IMG/VR virus record: IMGVR_UViG_3300046534_001279
Location: 1-30,403 of that record
Strand: one strand, 5' to 3'
Length of the DNA stretch: 30,403 nt
From: a virus
The notes under the pieces are model-generated. The model was given only the letters and a program-made list of their open reading frames with translations, ran no database searches and was not told the DNA's origin. A program made the position numbers and the translations under genes. Of the stretch, positions 20,936 through 29,320 are shown piece after piece (the stretch's first letter is position 1; every line of letters begins with the position of its first letter).

Positions 20936-23059
20936 ATGGCTGATAATATTATAACAGAACAATCTAACAATCCTGATGGAGATAAGGGAGTTGGTATTTT
21001 TAAGAGCGCAATGACCGCTCTTAAAGGAGGTAAAAGAATTACTCCTAATACAATAGGAAGTCAAGGTATGCCTTCTACGGCTGTACTTCCACCTTCTACT
21101 CAAAAAGATCACGTTGAAGGAATTCAACAACAATTTCTTGATTGGCAGGTAAGTAAAATCAATGAAAATATTTATACCAGAACTCTTTATTACGATACAG
21201 ACAGAATTGCTGCGTATCAAGATTTTAGAGCAATGGATATGTCTCCAGAAATATCAGCTGCATTAGATATTTTACGTGATGAGTGTTTGACCCGTGGAGA
21301 AAATGGAAAGATACTTCAGATTTATTCTCAAAACGGTAGGATTCAGACTGCATTAGAAGATTTATTCAATGTAAGATTGAATATGAACTACAACGCTAGA
21401 ATGATTCTGCGTGACTTGATGAAGTTTGGAGATTTCTATATGCACCTTCACATTGCGAAGGGGGATGGTGTTTATAATTTCCGTGTCCTCCCGGGCGAGG
21501 AAGTCCGTAGAGAGCCAGCTGTAACAGGTGAAGACAATTCAGAACTAGAACACTTCCGTTGGGAAACAATGGGAATGGATTTTGAGTTCTGGCAAGTTGC
21601 CCATTTTAGATTACTTGAAGATTCAAGAAGACTTCCTTATGGTCGTTCAATTTTAGATTCAGCCCGTAAGCTTTGGAAACAACTTCAATTAGCCGAGGAT
21701 GCAATGCTTGTTTATCGTTTGGTAAGAGCGCCAGAGAGAAGAATATTTTATATTGAGGTTGGTAATCTTGAAGAGCAGGATGTGGAGCAGTTTATGATGG
21801 GACTACAACACCAACTTAAGAAGCAGCCGATTGTTAATCAAGGAAACGGTAATGTCAATTATAGATATGACCCATTGAATGTTACGGAAGATTACTTTAT
21901 TCCGATTAGAGACCAGAAGATGTCGAAGATCGAGACCCTGCCCGGTGCAAACAATTTAGGTGAAATTCAAGACATTGAGTATCTAGAGAAGAAACTTTTT
22001 GCTTCTTTGAAAGTACCTAAAGCATATCTAAACTACACAGAATCACTACCCGGAGGTTCTACGCTTTCTCAAGCTGACCTTCGTTTTGCAAGAACAGTAA
22101 ATTCAATTCAAGAGGCATTCCTTATGGAGCTTCGTAGAATTGCTTCTATTCACTTGCATTTCCTTGGATTTGCAGAAGATGAATTAGAGAATTTTGACTT
22201 GAAGTTAAATAACCCTTCATCTCAACAAGAGCTTCTAAAGTTAGAAACAATGAAAGCTCGTGTTGAAGTGTTCAAGGAATACTTTACTTCTGATGCTTCT
22301 TCTCCTGTTTCATATACTTGGGCAATGGAGAATCTTTTAGGATTCTCGAAAACAGATATTAAACTTCTTCTTAAACAGAAGAAAATTGAGAAAAGATTAT
22401 TTGCTGAAATTGATGCAGGAGTTGAAACTTATAAGAAGACTGGATTGTTTTCTGATATTGATGCTATTTACGAGCTTCCTAATGCGGAAGAAATTATTGC
22501 TGGTGGCGGTGCTGGTGGCGAAGGCGGTGAGGATGATGGCGGAGGCGGATTCGGAGGCGGAGGCGGAGGTCTAGGCGGAGGTTTCGGTGGAGCTGAAGAC
22601 CTTGACTTAGGTGATGATATGGGTGATGACTTAGGTGGTGAAGAAGTAGATGGTGTTGGAATACCAGAACCAGAAGCACCTGCTGAAGAGCTGGCAGAAA
22701 GAGTTAGAAAATATAGAAGAATACAAGAACAAGCGACTCGAAACACTAATAACCTGCTTGATGAGTTGTTGGGAAGTGATGAGAAAGAAGTTGAGGTGAT
22801 TACTGAAACTATTGAAGATCAATTTGATTATCAACAAAGGTCTTTCGGAGATGCTAAAAGGTTGCTGGATTCTTTAGAGAGAAATGTTGATTTATCTGAA
22901 GCTCACACTGTTATGAATGCGTATGATCAAGGAAAAAACCCTCTTCTGACAAAACATGAAATTCTTGTAAAGAAATCTCAAGCTTTGATAAACGAGATTG
23001 AGGATTTGAATACTGAAGAATTTAATGGAGATATTGAAGAAATTGACATAAATGAGTGA
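20936..23059 (+). CDS. Portal protein (gp20-like)
   Basis: This 707-residue protein forms the ring through which DNA enters and leaves the head. T4-type portal blocks are present: YYDTDRIAAYQDFRAMDMSP near the N-terminus, RDLMKFGDFYMHL, RLPYGRSILDSARKLW, LVRAPERRIFYIEVGNL, and KIETLPGANNLGEIQDIEYL leading to LFASLKVPKAYLNY. T4 gp20 has 524 residues. The extra length is C-terminal: a glycine-rich stretch at about 522-565 broken by acidic residues, an acidic DDMGDDLGGEE region, and a helical tail of about 100 residues. The low-complexity linker is uncommon in portals and may tether a separate C-terminal domain. The next gene starts inside the last codons, indicating translational coupling. Confidence 0.93.
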   Translation: MADNIITEQSNNPDGDKGVGIFKSAMTALKGGKRITPNTIGSQGMPSTAVLPPSTQKDHVEGIQQQFLDWQVSKINENIYTRTLYYDTDRIAAYQDFRAMDMSPEISAALDILRDECLTRGENGKILQIYSQNGRIQTALEDLFNVRLNMNYNARMILRDLMKFGDFYMHLHIAKGDGVYNFRVLPGEEVRREPAVTGEDNSELEHFRWETMGMDFEFWQVAHFRLLEDSRRLPYGRSILDSARKLWKQLQLAEDAMLVYRLVRAPERRIFYIEVGNLEEQDVEQFMMGLQHQLKKQPIVNQGNGNVNYRYDPLNVTEDYFIPIRDQKMSKIETLPGANNLGEIQDIEYLEKKLFASLKVPKAYLNYTESLPGGSTLSQADLRFARTVNSIQEAFLMELRRIASIHLHFLGFAEDELENFDLKLNNPSSQQELLKLETMKARVEVFKEYFTSDASSPVSYTWAMENLLGFSKTDIKLLLKQKKIEKRLFAEIDAGVETYKKTGLFSDIDAIYELPNAEEIIAGGGAGGEGGEDDGGGGFGGGGGGLGGGFGGAEDLDLGDDMGDDLGGEEVDGVGIPEPEAPAEELAERVRKYRRIQEQATRNTNNLLDELLGSDEKEVEVITETIEDQFDYQQRSFGDAKRLLDSLERNVDLSEAHTVMNAYDQGKNPLLTKHEILVKKSQALINEIEDLNTEEFNGDIEEIDINE

Positions 23060-23327
23060 GAAGAGAATAAAAAGTAAGCACGATCATTATGATGTGGTCG
23101 AGAAGTGGGAGGACTTAAAAGATCAGCTAGAACTAATGGACGAGTTCTTAGCTGAGTTCTTTTCATATAAAAGAAATATCTCTGCGGGAGAAAGAGCAAG
23201 ACGGTTGACACGATTTGCTAAAAAAAGCATGCACGAGATTCAGGAGCTAATTTTGCAGCAGGAGAAGGAGTTTGTAGAAGCAAGAAAAGAGGAGAAATTA
23301 CTCAAAGGAAATTACGATAATGATTAA
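23052..23327 (+). CDS. Small basic protein resembling histone H1-like Hc1
   Basis: This 91-residue charged helical protein has an N-terminal acidic helix (VVEKWEDLKDQLELMDEFL). It then has the block ISAGERARRLTRFAKKSMHE, like the N-x-x-AG-x-R-x-R-K-x-x-x-x-x-x-K pattern of Hc1-type proteins widespread in Bacteroidota, and a KE-rich tail. Those proteins are thought to bind DNA. It overlaps the portal gene by eight bases, so it is expressed late with head proteins. A DNA-condensing or packaging-linked role is possible. It could equally be an unrelated coiled-coil head protein. The stem of a terminator overlaps its stop codon. Confidence 0.5.
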   Translation: MSEKRIKSKHDHYDVVEKWEDLKDQLELMDEFLAEFFSYKRNISAGERARRLTRFAKKSMHEIQELILQQEKEFVEARKEEKLLKGNYDND

Positions 23328-23348
23328 AGTGGAGCAATCCACTTTTTT
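23326..23348 (+). terminator. Intrinsic terminator after portal operon
   Basis: AAAGTGGA (23326-23333) and TCCACTTT (23338-23345) form a perfect stem with a GCAA tetraloop, followed by further T. It separates the packaging genes from the polymerase unit. Confidence 0.85.
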
Positions 23349-23365
23349 CTTGTTCTAATTTTTTG

Positions 23366-23373
23366 TACATTTG
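23366..23373 (+). promoter_or_regulatory. TAnnTTTG promoter box (DNA polymerase)
   Basis: TACATTTG matches TAnnTTTG, preceded by TAATTTTTTG and placed 18 bases before the polymerase start. The same 16-base run TAATTTTTTGTACATT recurs at 6268. Confidence 0.6.
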
Positions 23374-23391
23374 TAGAAATTAAAACTTCCC

Positions 23392-26300
23392 ATGTATCTA
23401 ATATTTGACACCGAGACAACTGGATTACCTCAAAACTATGAAGCCCCAATCACTGATACACAGAACTGGACACGGCTTGTACAGCTTGCTTGGATTGAAT
23501 ATGACATCAATGGAAATGAGTTAAGGAGATCAAATCTAATCATAAAACCTGAAGGGTTTATTATTCCTCAGGATTCAATTGACATTCACAGAGTTACAAA
23601 TGAGATAGCCAACGAAAAAGGTGTTTCTCTAGCTGATGCTGTAGAACAGTTTGATCAAGCCTTGTTACGAAATCACTATTTAATTGCTCACAACATATCT
23701 TTTGACCAAAAAATAATGGGTGCTGAGTATGTTCGTTTGGATAAGGATTATAAAAACCTATATGCAATTGAACATATTGACACAAAAGACACTACAGTTC
23801 AGTTTTGCAAAATTCCTAGTAGAGGAAAGGGTTTCAACTTTAAATGGCCTACTCTGACAGAACTTCACGAAACTCTTTTCGGAAGAGGTTTTGATGGCGC
23901 TCACGATGCGATGGTCGATGTTTTGGCGCTTGCTAAGTGCTTCTTCAAACTTCAGGAACTTGAATACTACGATTATAAAGATATCCCTCAAAAAATTGCG
24001 GGTCTTGATTTTGTTCCAAAAGAAGGGGCTACCTATGACTATGGAGGTAGCTTATCAGATGCAGAACTAGATAAGCCCGTAGTGGCTTTGGGGGTTCATA
24101 CTGATCACTCCTTGCTTCGTGGGGCGGCTACTGCTAAAGATTACATTGAAGTAGCTAAGAAGAACAATCACCCTGCAATCGGTATTACCGATTGGAATAC
24201 TATGTCTGGAACTTTAGAGTTTTGGATGAAATGTAAAGAAGCCAAAATCCATCCAGTACTAGGAATGGAACTCATGATCAATGAGAATATTGGAAAATTT
24301 GAAGAGCAAGGCGATGAAGGTGGCGATTTTCCTTTGAAATTTTTCATTAAAAACCAAGAAGGGTATGTCAACATGAACAAGCTCCTTTACAAGGCAAATA
24401 CAGAAGGTTTTAGATATCCTTACGGGAGAATTAAGACTGAGTGGTTGCTGCAAAATAAAGAGGGTATAATTGTTACTGCTGGTTGTCATGATGGTTTTAT
24501 CTGTGATCTGATGCAGAAAGGACACAAAAGAGAGGCTGAGGCTTACTTTAAGCTACTTCACACTCAGTTTGGTGAAGACTTTTATGTAGAGATTAAACTG
24601 AATGAGTTAATCGTACAGAAGCGCTTAAATAACTTTCTTTTAAATTTAGCTAGTAAGTATGGTGTGAAGGTCTTCACGGACAACGATGTTCATTATGCTT
24701 ATCCAGAAGATAACGATCTTCAAGACACTCTATTGGCTATTGGTCAAAAAGCCCCTCGTTCTCAAGCGAGACTTTTTGAGAGAAGAAGCTTGTATTATCC
24801 AACGAGAAGAGATTATTTGAAACTGAATAGAAAGTATGGATATAACTATCCAGAGGATGTTCTTATGAGTTTCATGGACAACACTCTTGAGTTAGGTAGA
24901 AAATGTCGTTTTGATTTTGAGATTGGAAAAGAAAAATACCCAAGATATGAAGCTACACCTGAAATTATAGATTTTTTCGGAACTGATGATCCTGAAAAAA
25001 TAATCTACAAACTTTCTTTTGGTAAACTGAATAAGAAATTAAAAGAAAGAGCTATACGTACAAAAACCCCAATCTCTAAAGAACAAGTTCAGGAATACCA
25101 TGATCGATTAAATTTTGAATTAGAAGTAATCAAAAGCAAATCAATGCTTGACTACTTCTTAGTAAACTGGGAGTTGATTCGTTATTATCGCTCTACGGGA
25201 CATGAGATAGGTGCAGCTCGTGGGTCAGGAGGAGGTTCTTTACTTTCTTATGCTTTGGATATTACTAAAATTGACCCTCTAAAGTACGGTCTTTATTTTG
25301 AGCGTTTTCTAAATCCAACTCGTGATTCACCGCCCGATTTAGATATTGACTTTGAATCTGATACACAAGATATCATTGACGGATTCCTTGTGAAGAAATA
25401 TGGAGCTACTAGAACTTTCCATGTTTGTACATTAGGCACATTCAATGAAAAAAGTTGTTTGAAGGATGTCGGAAGAGCTTTGTTGGGCAGAAAATCTGTT
25501 GAGAGAGGTTCAGATATTGAACAAGTAAACAGAGATATTGATAGACAGATAAATCATTTAGGGGACAAATTTCAATTAAAAGAATTTTTTGAGAGCTACT
25601 CAAAGAGCGATTCTTGTCACGCAATTACAAAGAATTGGTTAAATGATCCTGAGAACAAAAAGGTAATGGTTCAGACTCTTCGTTTGCAAGGAAGGGTGAA
25701 ACAATTGGGTCAACATGCTGCTGGTGTTGTAATAACACCTACAGATTCTTGGAACTACATTCCAACTAACGTGATTGCTGAGAATGGTGCTGTGGTTTCT
25801 GCTTTTCCTGAAGCTGATGGGTCATTTAAGGCTTTATCTTATTTGGGTATTCTAAAATTAGATACGCTTAAGATTTCTGCGATGAACATTATATCATCTT
25901 GTATTAAGATGGTGAAGGAGCGTAGAAATATAGATATCACAGATGATATTGTTTATGTTGAAGATCACTTTGACGATCCTAAATTATATGAAGAAATTAG
26001 GCTTGGCTTGAATCACGGAATATTTCAATTTGAGTCCTCTGGAATGAATGGCTTAATCCGCTCAATTCATATCGAGAATTTTGAAGAACTAACAGCGGCA
26101 AACGCATTGTTTCGACCCGGACCAATGGGTATCGGAGCTGATAAAGAGTTTATTGTCAATAAATTCAACCCTGAAGCAATCACTTATGTTCACCCACTTT
26201 TGGAGGAAGTTCTTAAGGAAACTAACGGAGTAATGGTTTTTCAGGAGCAAGTACAATTTCTAGCTAAGAAAATTGCTGGATTTAATTACGGTAAAGGTGA

Positions 26301-27507
26301 CATGCTTAGACGTTATATGGATAAGGGCGCTAAATTTATCGCTAAAGTAAATCTTGGCGGAGAGATTGATGACAATGATAGGAGTGATAGAAAGTTTGGT
26401 GATTACCTAAAATTTCAAGGGTATTGGAGTCAATTTATGGAGAATGCTAAGGCAGCGGGTGTGGATGAACATTCCTTACAGTTGATTCAGGAATATATGC
26501 TTAAGTATCTTGGTTATTCATTTAATAAGTCTCACTCGGTAGGGTATGCTTATATTGCTATGCAAACTCTTTATTTAAAGACTTATTATCCAGAGGAGTT
26601 TTATTGCTCCCTTCTGAATAACCCTAAAACATCAGGGTCTTTAGATAAACAGAAAGAATGGCTCACTAAAACAATTGCTTCCGCAATGGCGAAAGGAGTT
26701 CGTGTAGTTGCGCCTTCAAGAAAATCTGAATGGGATTGTGCAATTACAAATGATAAAGAGATAACTTTAGGGTTTTCTATGGTCAAAGGTTTTGGTGACA
26801 AAGCTTATTTAGAGCTTACGGAACTTTTGCAATTGAACAAAAAGTCTTTGGAAGATATTTCAATGGCATCTTTTTTCTCATTACCTTTTTCTAACTTTAA
26901 TAAGACCGCTTTTAATGCTTGTTTGAAATCAGGAGTGTTTGATGAATGGTCTTCTTCTAGAGAATTTCTTTTAAGTTTGAAAACAAAGAAGAAAAAGAAA
27001 ACTGACCCTAATCAACTGCTTGCATTTGATATTGACACTATTCAGTACGGATCAAAGATTGATACAATTAAATTTCCTCCGACTCAAGATATTCAGAAGA
27101 GATTAGATTTTGAAGAAGCTTGCGGTTTTGACTTAACGTTTATTAATCGAGTTGCTAAGATTAACGAAGCTATTATTAAAAAGTCTCAAGAGAGTGAAAG
27201 TCATGTTGATCCAATTACGTCATTTGATGAATCGGGAGACTATTACTTCTTCCTTCATGATATTAGGTATCTGGAAACAAAAAGAAAAACTGAGTACTTG
27301 GAAATGAAAGTTGGAGACGGAATCACCACAACTAAAATTAGAGCTTTTGGGGATTTAGCTAAGCGACTGAAGCCTGAGCTTCAAAAGAATGCTGTTTATC
27401 TTTCTCAATTTACGAAGAACGATAAAGGTTTTATCAATTTCAAAAAAACTGCTAAATTTAAAATGATAGTTGAACCATCGGGAGATAAATTACTATCAAC
27501 AACATAA
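23392..27507 (+). CDS. dnaE: C-family DNA polymerase III alpha (DnaE-type) with fused N-terminal DEDDh exonuclease
   Basis: This 1371-residue protein is a replicative polymerase carrying its own proofreader. Residues 1-190 are a DnaQ-like exonuclease with D6 and E8 (FDTETTGL), D105 (AHNISFD) and H171-D176 (HDAMVD). A PHP domain begins near 230 (GVHTDHSLLRGAATA, then IGITDWN). The polymerase active site is PDLDIDF with D649, D651 and D653, matching E. coli D401/D403 in PDFDVDF. D824 in LKLDTLK matches the third acid, D555. Other conserved blocks are GQHAAGVVI, LFRPGPMG, VFQEQVQFLAKKIAGF, MLRRYMDKG and FNKSHSVGYAYIAMQTLY, followed by helix-hairpin and OB-fold regions. T4 itself uses a B-family polymerase, so virion and replication modules have different origins. 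It has a host-like promoter and heads a run of small genes. Confidence 0.94.
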   Translation: MYLIFDTETTGLPQNYEAPITDTQNWTRLVQLAWIEYDINGNELRRSNLIIKPEGFIIPQDSIDIHRVTNEIANEKGVSLADAVEQFDQALLRNHYLIAHNISFDQKIMGAEYVRLDKDYKNLYAIEHIDTKDTTVQFCKIPSRGKGFNFKWPTLTELHETLFGRGFDGAHDAMVDVLALAKCFFKLQELEYYDYKDIPQKIAGLDFVPKEGATYDYGGSLSDAELDKPVVALGVHTDHSLLRGAATAKDYIEVAKKNNHPAIGITDWNTMSGTLEFWMKCKEAKIHPVLGMELMINENIGKFEEQGDEGGDFPLKFFIKNQEGYVNMNKLLYKANTEGFRYPYGRIKTEWLLQNKEGIIVTAGCHDGFICDLMQKGHKREAEAYFKLLHTQFGEDFYVEIKLNELIVQKRLNNFLLNLASKYGVKVFTDNDVHYAYPEDNDLQDTLLAIGQKAPRSQARLFERRSLYYPTRRDYLKLNRKYGYNYPEDVLMSFMDNTLELGRKCRFDFEIGKEKYPRYEATPEIIDFFGTDDPEKIIYKLSFGKLNKKLKERAIRTKTPISKEQVQEYHDRLNFELEVIKSKSMLDYFLVNWELIRYYRSTGHEIGAARGSGGGSLLSYALDITKIDPLKYGLYFERFLNPTRDSPPDLDIDFESDTQDIIDGFLVKKYGATRTFHVCTLGTFNEKSCLKDVGRALLGRKSVERGSDIEQVNRDIDRQINHLGDKFQLKEFFESYSKSDSCHAITKNWLNDPENKKVMVQTLRLQGRVKQLGQHAAGVVITPTDSWNYIPTNVIAENGAVVSAFPEADGSFKALSYLGILKLDTLKISAMNIISSCIKMVKERRNIDITDDIVYVEDHFDDPKLYEEIRLGLNHGIFQFESSGMNGLIRSIHIENFEELTAANALFRPGPMGIGADKEFIVNKFNPEAITYVHPLLEEVLKETNGVMVFQEQVQFLAKKIAGFNYGKGDMLRRYMDKGAKFIAKVNLGGEIDDNDRSDRKFGDYLKFQGYWSQFMENAKAAGVDEHSLQLIQEYMLKYLGYSFNKSHSVGYAYIAMQTLYLKTYYPEEFYCSLLNNPKTSGSLDKQKEWLTKTIASAMAKGVRVVAPSRKSEWDCAITNDKEITLGFSMVKGFGDKAYLELTELLQLNKKSLEDISMASFFSLPFSNFNKTAFNACLKSGVFDEWSSSREFLLSLKTKKKKKTDPNQLLAFDIDTIQYGSKIDTIKFPPTQDIQKRLDFEEACGFDLTFINRVAKINEAIIKKSQESESHVDPITSFDESGDYYFFLHDIRYLETKRKTEYLEMKVGDGITTTKIRAFGDLAKRLKPELQKNAVYLSQFTKNDKGFINFKKTAKFKMIVEPSGDKLLSTT

Positions 27508-27512
27508 TAATT

Positions 27513-27746
27513 ATGAAAAAAGAAGTGCAAGAAGTAGAAGTGTATGTGCAGATGTCGGGAGACTATGTTGCAGATCACGAGATGAGTATTAGTGTTTGTT
27601 ATGATATAACCAACGACAAAAGTGTTGGTTGGAGTAGCGAAATGACTTTAGAAGAGCTTAAGAAGTGGGAGTATGAAGGAGATTACTCTGATTACGCCCG
27701 TAAGTCGGCTATATTGGTAGATGGTAATTATTACGTGAAATGTTAA
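27513..27746 (+). CDS. Unknown small protein
   Basis: I do not recognise the family. The 77-residue acidic protein has a strand-rich start (VEVYVQMSGDYVADHEMSIS) and a short acidic helix (TLEELKKWEYEGDYSDYA), ending in a YYVKC tail. It lies five bases after the polymerase stop, so it is translated from the same message. There is no membrane or metal-binding motif. It may be a polymerase-associated or nucleotide-metabolism accessory, but only its position points that way. Confidence 0.6.
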   Translation: MKKEVQEVEVYVQMSGDYVADHEMSISVCYDITNDKSVGWSSEMTLEELKKWEYEGDYSDYARKSAILVDGNYYVKC

Positions 27747-27750
27747 TAGA

Positions 27751-28194
27751 ATGAAACTTACAATAGAGCTTGTGCCTCAAACAGCTTGGTACAGTAATGT
27801 GAGATCAAATGTCACAAGGGGAGAGTGGGATAAAATTAAAAAAGAGTCCTATCAAAAAGCTGATCATAAATGTGAAGTATGCGGAGATGTCGGAACCAAT
27901 CAAGGTTTCAGGCACAAAATTGAGTGCCATGAGATTTGGGATTACAATGACGAGACTCATAAGCAGACATTAACTGGAATGGTTTCCTTATGTCCGAGAT
28001 GCCATTCAACAAAACATTATGGATTGGCTCAAATAAAAGGAAAAGAGAAAGAAGTTAAAAAGCATTTAATGACTGTTAATCAAATAGATAAAGATGAGGC
28101 TGAAAAATATGTCGAGGAATCTTTTATGGTCTGGGAAGAAAGGAGTAAATTTGAATGGGAATTAGATATATCATATTTAAATGAAAAGGATTAG
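27751..28194 (+). CDS. HNH-type nuclease protein
   Basis: This 147-residue protein has a zinc-stabilised HNH fold. C41-x-x-C44 (CEVCG) and C81-x-x-C84-H85 (LCPRCHSTKH, with H89) form the metal site, and CHEIWDY at 59-65 holds the catalytic-region H60. This C-x2-C / CHE-x-W / C-x2-CH-x3-H arrangement is seen in stand-alone HNH proteins of phages and bacteria. The N-terminal TAWYSNVRSNVTRGEWDKI and the C-terminal acidic helix are outside the core. It lies in the operon behind the polymerase and overlaps the next gene by 14 bases. It could be a homing-type endonuclease or part of DNA repair or packaging; the sequence does not decide. Confidence 0.78.
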   Translation: MKLTIELVPQTAWYSNVRSNVTRGEWDKIKKESYQKADHKCEVCGDVGTNQGFRHKIECHEIWDYNDETHKQTLTGMVSLCPRCHSTKHYGLAQIKGKEKEVKKHLMTVNQIDKDEAEKYVEESFMVWEERSKFEWELDISYLNEKD

Positions 28195-28504
28195 AAGTAA
28201 GAAAATATCTACCACTAAAACTCCAAGGAAAAAAGTTGTCGTTAACGAAAAGCTTATCCCTAAGGGTCATTTTTGTTACAGTATTATTCCCGATTCTGAA
28301 AGCGTAACATTTAATGAGGAACTTCAATGCGAGGTTCCTACTTTTAAGGTTAAGAATTGCCCATATTTAAACTGGAAATCTTATGAACATGAGCATGAGC
28401 ATGGTTCCTATTGTTCTCTTTTGGGTGTTGAATTGGATGATGAAATAAAAGAGTGTGGCATTAATCTTCCTGACGAACTAGACAATTACGATTATGACGA
28501 ATAA
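28181..28504 (+). CDS. Unknown Cys-rich, probably metal-binding protein
   Basis: I do not recognise a named family. The 107-residue protein has a basic N-terminus (residues 1-24). It then has five cysteines (C32, C50, C60, C78, C92) in the order FCYS, LQC, NCPYLNW, SYCSLL and KECGIN, with a His-rich EHEHEHG between the third and fourth. The spacing, with CPY-x-x-W and C-S-L-L followed by KECG-x-N, recalls small phage proteins thought to bind zinc. It begins inside the HNH gene and its stop overlaps the next gene by 11 bases, so the three are translationally coupled. It may bind nucleic acid through the basic tail; this is inference. Confidence 0.62.
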   Translation: MKRIRSKKISTTKTPRKKVVVNEKLIPKGHFCYSIIPDSESVTFNEELQCEVPTFKVKNCPYLNWKSYEHEHEHGSYCSLLGVELDDEIKECGINLPDELDNYDYDE

Positions 28505-28964
28505 GGTGGAAATATATTGTGAAACCTCCTGTAGAGGAAAGGAGAGTTTTTATTATGGGGTCTTGGTTTTTAATGGTGTAGTTACGAAATCATTTGCATT
28601 AGCGGAAGAAAATCACGATCACAATCTTATGGAAATGAAATCCGTAGTTCATGGTTTTGAGTCGCTGGAAATAGAGTTAAAAGAACGATCTATTGAGGCT
28701 TCTGAAATTGATCTCTATATATCATCTCAAAATATCATTAAAGCATTCACTGACGGTTGGTTAAAAGGTTGGCATAAAAAAGGATGGGTTAATGGAAAGG
28801 GTAAGCCTATTAAATACCGTCAAGAATGGGAGCAAATAGAAGAGGCGGTTTATAAACATGCGCCTAAATTTGTTCATTCAAGTAAATTTAAAAGAAAGAA
28901 AGCTCTTACGTTCGCTAGAAAAAATGCAAGTAAGGTAACTAGGAAACTATCCAAAAAAGCATAA
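28494..28964 (+). CDS. RNase HI-fold protein with a degenerate active site
   Basis: This 156-residue protein follows RNase HI along its length: VEIYCETSCRG (family YTDGSC-x-G), YYGVLVF, NLMEMKSVVHGFESL (family N-x-ME-L-x-A), DLYISSQNIIKAF (family YTDSQYV), then GWHKKGWVNGKGKPIKY and W-x-x-I. Mapped on E. coli, D10 is E10, E48 is kept as E47, D70 is replaced by S77, and D134 falls on L138, with the HAGH loop also lost. With two of four catalytic acids missing, it should not cut RNA-DNA hybrids by the normal route. It may instead bind hybrid or double-stranded nucleic acid; a very basic C-terminal tail (130-156) supports this. It overlaps the upstream gene by 11 bases in the polymerase operon. 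Confidence 0.75.
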   Translation: MTNKVEIYCETSCRGKESFYYGVLVFNGVVTKSFALAEENHDHNLMEMKSVVHGFESLEIELKERSIEASEIDLYISSQNIIKAFTDGWLKGWHKKGWVNGKGKPIKYRQEWEQIEEAVYKHAPKFVHSSKFKRKKALTFARKNASKVTRKLSKKA

Positions 28965-28971
28965 AAATTAC

Positions 28972-28981
28972 CTATTTACTT
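28972..28981 (+). promoter_or_regulatory. Candidate late promoter box (28997 gene)
   Basis: CTATTTACTT, the exact commonest form, lies 15 bases before the ATG at 28997. A short TTACCT/AGGTAA hairpin surrounds it. The genes downstream may therefore be expressed late although they follow the polymerase unit. Confidence 0.5.
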
Positions 28982-28996
28982 AAAAAGGTAAATACT

Positions 28997-29320
28997 ATGC
29001 TTATTTCAGAAAAAATTTCAAGGATCATTTCTCAGACTCTCAAAGAGAATCAAGAGAGTCAATTTATTGACTTCCTTATTCAGGAGTTCGGAAGAGAAGT
29101 GAAAAAATCAGAAGTATCCTCGGCTATTATTGGCTGGGCTGATCTTTATATGCAAGGAGCAAATTCAGGAGATTTTGAAGGGGTAGCCAAATATTTGGAT
29201 GAAGATATCTATGTTCAGATATCAGATGAACTCCCTCCGATGTTCAAAAATGAAGTGATGCAATACCTTAAATTTACTCAAAATGGCGAAGAAGCAGAAG
29301 AAATTAACCCTGAGGGATAA
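28997..29320 (+). CDS. Unknown small acidic protein
   Basis: I do not recognise the family. The 107-residue protein is mainly helical, with a conserved-looking core FIDFLIQEFGREVKKSEV and AIIGWADLYMQGAN, and an acidic C-terminus. There are no metal or catalytic motifs. The start has a late-type box close upstream. Its last 38 bases overlap the Vsr/DUF559-like gene in another frame, indicating coupling with it. No function can be assigned. Confidence 0.6.
   Translation: MLISEKISRIISQTLKENQESQFIDFLIQEFGREVKKSEVSSAIIGWADLYMQGANSGDFEGVAKYLDEDIYVQISDELPPMFKNEVMQYLKFTQNGEEAEEINPEG

Noticed and set aside
22468-22746. Reverse-strand ORF of 92 residues rich in proline
   Set aside because: It is the antisense of the glycine-rich portal linker (GGN codons read backwards as CCN); the portal frame is clearly coding.
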